DNA from: Paraplanobispora siamensis
Lineage (GTDB): Bacteria > Actinomycetota > Actinomycetes > Streptosporangiales > Streptosporangiaceae
DNA length: 38,838 nucleotides
NCBI RefSeq assembly: GCF_016863175.1
Contig: NZ_BOOJ01000042.1
Coordinates: 1-38,838 of the forward strand
Reading direction: 5' to 3'
Part shown: positions 34,027 to 38,838 of the stretch, one piece after another
Numbering within the stretch: the first letter of the stretch is position 1
How the letters are laid out: each line of letters opens with the position of its first letter
Notes under the pieces: model-generated
Told to the model about the DNA's origin: nothing
Database searches by the model: none
The model's input: only the letters and a program-made list of their open reading frames with translations
Position numbers and translations under genes: made by a program

Positions 34027-34389
34027 TCACAGGAGCTGCGCGTACTCCCCGGGCAGCTGGGCCAGAGTGTCGTCGAGCTCGCCGGGCATGGCCGCAAGGC
34101 GCAGCGCGGAGAAGACCACGTGGACGTCCTCCCTGACGTCGACGACGTCGCCCTCCGAACGGCGGGCCACCCGCCGGACGAACTCCTCCACGCCGAAGTC
34201 CTCGGGTGATCCGCCGGTCAGCAGGGGTTCCCTGAAGGCCTCCGGGAGCTGGGCGGCGAGGTCGTCGGACTCCTCGGGCGTGAGACGCTCGGCGAGCGTC
34301 TCCAGCGTCGCGAAAACGAGGGTTTCCGCTTCGTCGCGGGTAAGTCCTGTCTCATCCGAGACGATGCTGAGAAACTCGTGCTCTTTCAC
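34027..34389 (-). CDS. DUF2267 family protein
   Basis: A 120-residue all-helical protein. The DUF2267 pattern is clear: FLSIVSDETGLTRDEAETLV, ATLETLAERLTPEESDDLAAQLP, and a C-terminal VDVREDVHVVFSALRLAAMPGEL. The GTG start follows AGGAGGAAG. Members are small cytosolic proteins of unknown role, often near stress or envelope genes. It lies 90 bp downstream of vgb on the same strand. Confidence 0.88.
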   Translation of the reverse strand: MKEHEFLSIVSDETGLTRDEAETLVFATLETLAERLTPEESDDLAAQLPEAFREPLLTGGSPEDFGVEEFVRRVARRSEGDVVDVREDVHVVFSALRLAAMPGELDDTLAQLPGEYAQLL

Positions 34390-34479
34390 GTGCTTCCTCC
34401 TCCTCTGTCCTTATCCAATCCGGAGGGTTGCCCGATCCCCGCCGGGGACAAACGACGCTTGAAGGAATCCTGGACCGGG

Positions 34480-35364
34480 TCAGGAGGCCACCATGATCCG
34501 GGCGATGACGCCGATCTCCAGCGCCGCCCACACCGCCCCGCCGGGGCCGGCCGCGATGCCGTGCGGTTCGGAGCCCGGGGTCGGCAGCGCGTACTCCTCG
34601 AACAGGCCCCCGGGGGTGATCCGGCCGACGCGGCCGGTGCCCCACGCGGTGAACCAGCAGTCGCCGGAGGCGTCGGCGACGACGGCGTGCGGCCGGGCCC
34701 GCCGGTCGGGGAGCGGGAACTCCTCGATCTTCCCGTCGGGTGCGATCCGGCCGATCTGGCCCGCGCCGATCTCGGCGAACCACATCGAGCCGTCCGCTCC
34801 GGCCGTGATCCCCACCGGGGCCGCCCCGGCGGTCGGCAGCGGATGGACCGCCACCTCGCCGTCCGGGCCGATCCTGCCGACCGCGTTCGCCGCGTTCATC
34901 GTGAACCACATCCCGTCCGCCCCGGCGGCGATCGCGGACGGGAACGCCCCGGAGACGGGCAGGGGGAACTCGGTGACCGCGCCGTCAGGGGTGATCCGGC
35001 CGATGCGGTCGACGCCGGTCTCGGTGAACCACAGCGCCCCGTCCGGGCCCGCGGCGATCCCGTACGGCCCGGCCTGCGGGGTCGGCAGGCCGAAGGAGGA
35101 GACCTCCCCGTCCACGGTGATCCGGCCGATCCGGTGGTCGCGGTACCGGGTGAACCACAGCGCGCCGTCGGGGCCCGCGGTGATGACGGTCGGCCCGCAG
35201 TCCGGGCCGACCGGGTGGGAGGTGAGGTCCCCGTCAGGGGTGATCCGGCCGATCGCGCCCTGGTGGACCAGGGTGAACCACATGGCCCCGTCGGGACCCG
35301 CGGTGATCCCGTACGGCCCCGCCTCGGGGCCGGACACGCGGAACTCCTCGATCGATACGGTCAA
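34480..35364 (-). CDS. vgb: Virginiamycin B lyase (streptogramin B lyase)
   Basis: A 294-residue seven-bladed beta-propeller. Blades repeat the pattern GITAGPDGAMWFT...IGRITPDG. Vgb linearises cyclic group B streptogramins by an Mg-dependent elimination at the ester bond. Residues I recall as functional in the Staphylococcus aureus enzyme have counterparts here: Tyr18, His226, Glu266, His268 and Glu283 (Tyr18, His228, Glu268, His270, Glu284 there). The start is TTG 35364, overlapping the ABC-F stop (TTGA), with GGAAGGAG eight bases upstream, so translation is coupled to ABC-F. Some propeller homologues are not drug lyases, so activity is likely but not certain. Confidence 0.9.
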   Translation of the reverse strand: MTVSIEEFRVSGPEAGPYGITAGPDGAMWFTLVHQGAIGRITPDGDLTSHPVGPDCGPTVITAGPDGALWFTRYRDHRIGRITVDGEVSSFGLPTPQAGPYGIAAGPDGALWFTETGVDRIGRITPDGAVTEFPLPVSGAFPSAIAAGADGMWFTMNAANAVGRIGPDGEVAVHPLPTAGAAPVGITAGADGSMWFAEIGAGQIGRIAPDGKIEEFPLPDRRARPHAVVADASGDCWFTAWGTGRVGRITPGGLFEEYALPTPGSEPHGIAAGPGGAVWAALEIGVIARIMVAS

Positions 35365-37172
35365 CGCCGTGCTCCTTCCGGAAGGTGGCAGATGGCGGGG
35401 CGGCCGTCGCGCATCGCCAGCCGGGCGCCGGCGAACCGGCGGCGCAGCGCCCGGTCGTGGGAGACGAGGACGACGGCACCCCCGTAGAGGTCGAGAGCCT
35501 GCTCCAGCTCCTCGGCGAGCGCGGGCGACAGGTGGTTGGTCGGCTCGTCCAGCAGCAGGAGGCCGGCCTCCTCGGTGAGCAGCCGCGCCAGGCCGAGCCG
35601 CCGCCGCTGGCCGGTCGAGAGCGCGCCGACCGGAACGTCGAGGGTCTCCGGCCGGAACAGCCCCAGGGACAGCAGCCGCTCGCGGTGCTCCTCGGGATAT
35701 CCGGCCCTGCCCTCGGCGAACGCCTCCGCCACCGAGCGCGACGGCACGGCGAAGGCGACCTCCTGCGGCAGGTAGCCGACCCGGCCGCGCCGCCGTACGG
35801 TCCCGGCGTCGGGTTCGAGGTCCCCGGCCAGGACCCGCAGCAGCGTGGACTTGCCCGCGCCGTTGGGGCCGTGGACCAGCAGCCGCTGCCCGGCCTCCAC
35901 GGTGAGGGAACCGACGACCAGCCGGTCGCCGACCCGCACGCCGTCCAGCTCGACCAGCGGACGCCCCGGCTCACCCGGCACGCCGCCCGGTCCCGCCTGC
36001 GGACGCCCCGGCTCGAGCAGCGGACGGTCCGGAGCGGTCGCGCCGCCCGCGGGGCCTTCCCCGGCCGGGGGCGCCGCCGTACCGCAGCCGAAGCGGCCCG
36101 CGAAGCGGAGCGGATCAGGCGGGCGGGGCACGGGGTCGGCCCGCAGGCGCCGCAGGCGTTCCTGAGCCTGGCGGACCCGGCCGGCGATCGAGCTCTGCAC
36201 CCGGCCCGCGTCGCGGTCGTAGGCCATCTTGTTGCCGTCCTTCATGGCCCGGCCGTGGGCGACGCGGTGCGCGGTGGTCGCGGCGAAGGCCTCGACCCGC
36301 TCGACCTCGCGGCACCAGTCGGCGTACGCCTGCTCCCAGCGCCGCCGGGCCGCCGCGCGCCCGGCCAGGAAGGCGGCGTAACCGCCGCCGTACCGGGTCA
36401 CCCGGCCCTCCTCGACCTCCAGGATCGAGGTGGCCACCCGCTCCAGGAAGAGCCGGTCGTGCGAGATCACGACCACGATGCCCGGATGCGCGCGCAGCCG
36501 GTCCTCCAGCCACCGGGTGGCGGCGTCGTCGAGGTGGTCGGTCGGCTCGTCGAGCAGCAGAATCCCGGGGGAGGCCGCCAGCAGGCAGGCCAGCCCGAGC
36601 CGGGCCCGCTCGCCGCCGGACAGGCCCTCCAGCGGGCGGTCGCGGTCGAGGCCGCCGAGCCCGAGCCCGTGCAGGGCCTTGTCGAGACGGGCGTCCGCCT
36701 CGTAGCCGCCGCGCGCCTCATAGGCGCCGAGCAGCTCGCCGTACTCGGCCAGCCGCTGCTCGACGAGGCCGGACTCCGACTCGGACCCCGACTCGGACTG
36801 GGGCTCCGACTGGGGCTCCGACTGGTGCTCGGGCTCGGGCTCGGAGAGGGCCGCCTCCAGTTCCCGCATGCGGGACTCCAGCGCGCGCAGCTCGGCGAGA
36901 GCCGCGTCGACGGCGTCCTGGACGACGGAACCGGACAGGGGAGCGGAGGACGGGCCGAGATGACCGGTCCCGCCGTCGGCGACGACGGTGACCTCGCCGT
37001 CGTCGGGTGTTTCGAGACCGGCCGCCAGCCGCAGCAGGGTGGACTTCCCGCTGCCGTTCTCGCCCACGATCCCGGCGCGCTCGCCGGGCCGGACGGTGAG
37101 GGAGACGTGGTCGAGGACCAGGCGGTCGCCGTAGGACTTACAGATGCCCCGCAGGGTCAGCTGAGCAGACAG
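35361..37172 (-). CDS. ABC-F ATPase, probable antibiotic-resistance ribosome protection protein
   Basis: A 603-residue protein with two ABC domains and no membrane span. ABC1: Walker A GENGSGKST (37-45), signature LSGGERARLGLA, Walker B LLLDEPTDHLD. ABC2: GPNGAGKSTLLR, LSTGQRRRLGLA, LLLDEPTNHLS. The interdomain linker that reaches the ribosome is rich in Arg (RVRQAQERLRRLRADP). An acidic Ser/Glu/Gln insertion occupies about residues 110-135 of ABC1. No ATG, GTG or TTG exists in frame before Walker A; homology (SAQLTLRGICKSYGDR) and a GGAG seven bases upstream point to CTG 37172 as start. Pairing with vgb suggests protection against streptogramins, lincosamides or pleuromutilins. Confidence 0.88.
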   Translation of the reverse strand: MSAQLTLRGICKSYGDRLVLDHVSLTVRPGERAGIVGENGSGKSTLLRLAAGLETPDDGEVTVVADGGTGHLGPSSAPLSGSVVQDAVDAALAELRALESRMRELEAALSEPEPEHQSEPQSEPQSESGSESESGLVEQRLAEYGELLGAYEARGGYEADARLDKALHGLGLGGLDRDRPLEGLSGGERARLGLACLLAASPGILLLDEPTDHLDDAATRWLEDRLRAHPGIVVVISHDRLFLERVATSILEVEEGRVTRYGGGYAAFLAGRAAARRRWEQAYADWCREVERVEAFAATTAHRVAHGRAMKDGNKMAYDRDAGRVQSSIAGRVRQAQERLRRLRADPVPRPPDPLRFAGRFGCGTAAPPAGEGPAGGATAPDRPLLEPGRPQAGPGGVPGEPGRPLVELDGVRVGDRLVVGSLTVEAGQRLLVHGPNGAGKSTLLRVLAGDLEPDAGTVRRRGRVGYLPQEVAFAVPSRSVAEAFAEGRAGYPEEHRERLLSLGLFRPETLDVPVGALSTGQRRRLGLARLLTEEAGLLLLDEPTNHLSPALAEELEQALDLYGGAVVLVSHDRALRRRFAGARLAMRDGRPAICHLPEGARR

Positions 37173-37230
37173 GGTTGATCTCCGGAGTGAGGTGGGGACG
37201 GGTCGTCGCGATGCCGGACGGGAAGCCCAT
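37138..37230 (-). CDS. Leader ORF (30 codons) overlapping the ABC-F start
   Basis: ATG 37230 is preceded by GAAGGAG, the best ribosome-binding site in the region. The peptide starts MGFPSGIATTRPHLTPEINP and ends at TAA 37138-37140, 35 bases inside the ABC-F gene in another frame. Pro- and Thr-rich leader peptides before ABC-F resistance genes commonly act in ribosome-stalling or attenuation control, so this is likely a regulatory uORF. Confidence 0.55.
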   Translation of the reverse strand: MGFPSGIATTRPHLTPEINPVCSADPAGHL

Positions 37231-37245
37231 GGCTGCTCACTCCTT

Positions 37246-37270
37246 CTTAAAGCTACATAGTTGCGTTAAG
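37246..37270. promoter_or_regulatory. Divergent promoter/operator region between ABC-F and TetR genes
   Basis: CTTAA (37246-37250) and TTAAG (37266-37270) flank AGCTA-CA-TAGTT, itself a near-palindrome with one mismatch. This AT-rich patch lies between the divergent starts (37230 and 37277). It holds a -10-like TATGTA on the minus strand and is the natural site for the TetR protein. Confidence 0.5.
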
Positions 37271-37276
37271 GTGAGT

Positions 37277-37942
37277 ATGGACGATGAGACCCGACTCGCG
37301 CAACCGGAAGTGACCATGACTTCTTCAGGGACCTCTCACGGGACCTCTCCCGGAGCCGTACGGCCAGGCGGGCGAACCGCCAGAGTCCGCGAGGCCGTAC
37401 GCGCGGCCACCCTCGCCGAACTGGCGGAGAAGGGCTTCGACGGCCTGACCGTGGAAGGCGTCGCGCTGCGCTCCGGCGTGCACAAGACCACCGTCTACCG
37501 GCGCTGGGGGAGCGTCGAAGGGCTGGCGGCCGACGCCCTCGACCTGGCGAGCGGGGAGCCATGGCCGGTCCCCGACACCGGCGGGGCCGAAGGGGACCTG
37601 CGGGAGCTGGCCCGCCTGGTGGTCACCGGCTTCACCGACCCCGAGACCGGCCCGGTCTCGGCCGCCTTCATCTCGGCCGCCGTGCGCAACCCGCCCACGG
37701 CCCGGGCGCTGCACGCCTTCTTCGCCGCCCGCCACGAGCAGTCCGCCGTCATCGTCGAGCGCGCGGTGGCGCGGGGGGAGATGCCCGCGGGCACCGACGC
37801 CGCCGAGGTGGTCAGGACCTGTGTGGCACCGCTGTACTACCGGCTGTTCATCACGGGCGAGCCGGTCGGCGAGGCGGTCGCCGACCGCGCGGCCGCCGCG
37901 GCCCTGGCCGCCGCCCGAGCCGGGGTGTTCGTGAGCGGATGA
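37277..37942 (+). CDS. TetR-family transcriptional regulator
   Basis: A 221-residue regulator. The N-terminal helix-turn-helix lies at about residues 35-80: TLAELAEKGFDGLTVEGVAL, SGVHKTTVYRRWGS. The C-terminal ligand domain is of the TetR_C_11 type (DLRELARLVVTGF, RHEQSAVIVERAVARGEMP). ATG 37277 follows AAGGTGAG; upstream in-frame starts lack a ribosome-binding site. Divergent orientation implies that it controls the ABC-F/vgb operon, with an antibiotic as plausible ligand, which is inference. Confidence 0.9.
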   Translation: MDDETRLAQPEVTMTSSGTSHGTSPGAVRPGGRTARVREAVRAATLAELAEKGFDGLTVEGVALRSGVHKTTVYRRWGSVEGLAADALDLASGEPWPVPDTGGAEGDLRELARLVVTGFTDPETGPVSAAFISAAVRNPPTARALHAFFAARHEQSAVIVERAVARGEMPAGTDAAEVVRTCVAPLYYRLFITGEPVGEAVADRAAAAALAAARAGVFVSG

Positions 37943-38010
37943 AGATTTTTCCGCAAAGGCGCCGATCCCTGTTTCCCGTGGCTCCGGAATCGGTTTCCCT
38001 TGTGCGGGAC

Positions 38011-38046
38011 CGGTGTTTTCCGGTGGTGCCACCGCCGAAAAGACCG
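38011..38046 (+). terminator. Terminator hairpin after the TetR gene
   Basis: The central CGGTGG/CCACCG (38021-38026, 38029-38034) is extended by TTTTC/GAAAA (38016-38020, 38037-38041) past a two-base bulge and by CGGT/ACCG (38011-38014, 38043-38046). It lies about 70 bp after the stop codon. Confidence 0.5.
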
Positions 38047-38164
38047 GGAGGGGAATATGGGGGCGTGGACCGGTCCGGTGCCGGCCGGTGGCCCGCGGTC
38101 GTGGATCCGGTCGGCTCGCCGGATCCGCTCCTCACGGTGGCCGGTCGGATGCTGGGAGTGGCCG

Positions 38165-38345
38165 GGGGATAAGGTTGTCCGGATCTTGGGTTATGACCAT
38201 TACTTGACAGTCTTTACGTGTTTTTGGCAGAAGTCCATAACCCGGGGAGCGGTCCGCTTCCGGCCTGATTTCTTTGCATTTATTGCAAAATTTCGGCTTG
38301 ATTGGTACTCATGTGAGCCAAGTTTCTGTTTTTTCGGTTGAGAGT
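38165..38345 (+). promoter_or_regulatory. AT-rich regulatory island with several palindromes
   Basis: Base composition drops to about half G+C over some 180 bp. GGGTTATG (38188-38195) and CATAACCC (38236-38243) form widely spaced half-sites around TTGACA (38204-38209). TTTGCA-TTTAT-TGCAAA is at 38273-38289. TTGG, CTCA-TG-TGAG, CCAA make a stem at 38302-38321. No gene is seen in 37943-38511, and no clear -10 partners the TTGACA. The island presumably controls the gene at 38512. Confidence 0.5.
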
Positions 38346-38511
38346 GGGGGAGAGCACCCTAATCTGAGGACGGGAGAGATCTGATCCCGGGAAGATGGGT
38401 CGTGGCGTCGCTCGTGGAGCGGCCGGCCGGCCTTCGGGAAGAGGTCGAGCACGTGCCCGCCCTGCCGCCCCCCGCCGGCCGGCGCCGTTTTCTTCTCGAG
38501 GGAGACCGGAT

Positions 38512-38784
38512 ATGACCGATCGCCGCAACCGGTGCGACGCCTGCGGAGGCGTCCGGCCGGCGCGAGACACCGGCGAGTACACCCGCGAGCGGCTCCGGCT
38601 GATCGCCGAAGTCGGGTTCTGCGCCTGCCGCACCACCGTGACCGCCGACGGCCGTCCCGCTGTCGAGCCCCGCGCCGCCGAGCCGCAGGCCGCCGAGCCC
38701 GCCGGGCGGCGGGAGGTTCCCGTCGCGGCGGAGACCGTCCCGATGAACCGGATCCACGTCCGGGCCGGCAGCGCCTCCGGCTGA
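38512..38784 (+). CDS. Small Cys-motif (zinc-ribbon-like) protein, unknown
   Basis: A 90-residue protein. ATG 38512 follows GAGGGAG. Residues 8-11 are CDAC and residues 37-39 CAC, so four Cys (8, 11, 37, 39) could bind one zinc ion. Between them is a basic helix (YTRERLRLIAEVGF). The C-terminal half is low-complexity Ala/Glu/Pro/Arg with EPRAAEPQAAEPAG. No family is recognised. Its isolated, AT-rich upstream region suggests dedicated regulation. Confidence 0.6.
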   Translation: MTDRRNRCDACGGVRPARDTGEYTRERLRLIAEVGFCACRTTVTADGRPAVEPRAAEPQAAEPAGRREVPVAAETVPMNRIHVRAGSASG

Positions 38785-38818
38785 GCCGGACACCCTCTCC
38801 GCATCTCCGGCTGAGCCG
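38775..38818. repeat. 14-bp direct repeat across the stop codon
   Basis: CTCCGGCTGAGCCG occurs at 38775-38788, including the TGA of the small Cys protein, and again at 38805-38818. It recalls the stop-codon-derived repeat after gdhA. Confidence 0.7.
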
Positions 38819-38838
38819 CATCTCCCGCCGGGCCGTAT

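Noticed and set aside
38000-38341. 113-codon ORF through the AT-rich island
   Set aside because: No ribosome-binding site, Trp/Arg/Phe-rich nonsense composition and poor third-position bias; the region reads as regulatory DNA.

Overview
The window is a very GC-rich (roughly 70-74%) chromosomal segment of a filamentous actinomycete. GTG/TTG starts, near-universal G/C third positions, a mycothiol-dependent-enzyme relative, CUT1 sugar transporters without their own ATPase and PknB-type kinases all fit this. A Streptosporangiaceae-like genus is my guess from the overall gene style; nothing in the sequence proves it. No tRNA, rRNA, CRISPR array, complete insertion sequence or phage gene was found.

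Layout. (1) 1-381: 3' end of a cell-wall-anchored protein with GGETP repeats and an LPYTG sorting signal. (2) 401-13376: a beta-glucoside utilisation locus: a CebR-like LacI repressor, a GH3 beta-glucosidase, and two complete CUT1 cassettes (lipoprotein plus two permeases), the second ending in a GH1 beta-glucosidase. All appear controlled by one palindrome, GGAGAGCGCTCTCC, placed just downstream of near-identical TTGACA promoters. (3) 13415-17187: a cobalamin riboswitch followed by btuF-btuC-btuD-cbiZ, a B12/cobinamide uptake and salvage operon. (4) 17549-18859: a divergent CGNR zinc-finger regulator and a DinB/maleylpyruvate-isomerase-like enzyme sharing a 39-bp promoter filled by an inverted repeat. 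(5) 18915-22686: hydantoinase/oxoprolinase-type hyuA-hyuB. (6) 22846-28399: a membrane protein with a catalytically dead trypsin-like domain and a C-terminal zinc ribbon, overlapped by a Ser/Thr kinase gene, then a NarL-type two-component pair. (7) 28838-34389: an MFS transporter pseudogene, a multi-pass membrane protein, NADP-type glutamate dehydrogenase, an aminoglycoside-phosphotransferase-family protein, a small secreted protein and a DUF2267 protein. (8) 34480-37942: an ABC-F ATPase gene and a virginiamycin B lyase gene (vgb) in one operon, divergent from a TetR regulator; the ABC-F gene seems to start at CTG and is overlapped by a 30-codon leader ORF carrying the strong ribosome-binding site. 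(9) 37943-38838: an AT-rich regulatory island before a small Cys-rich protein gene.

How they work together. In the sugar locus, import of a beta-linked oligosaccharide (probably cello-oligosaccharide-like), cytosolic cleavage by GH3/GH1 and relief of LacI repression form a closed circuit; the transporter ATPase must be encoded elsewhere (MsiK type). In the B12 operon the riboswitch controls uptake plus CbiZ remodelling. The ABC-F/Vgb pair would cover both streptogramin components: ABC-F ribosome protection for group A-type drugs and Vgb linearisation of group B. The pseudoprotease/zinc-ribbon plus kinase pair is the least explained module and, with the LacI-operated orphan promoter at 7976-8023, the best candidate for undescribed biology here.
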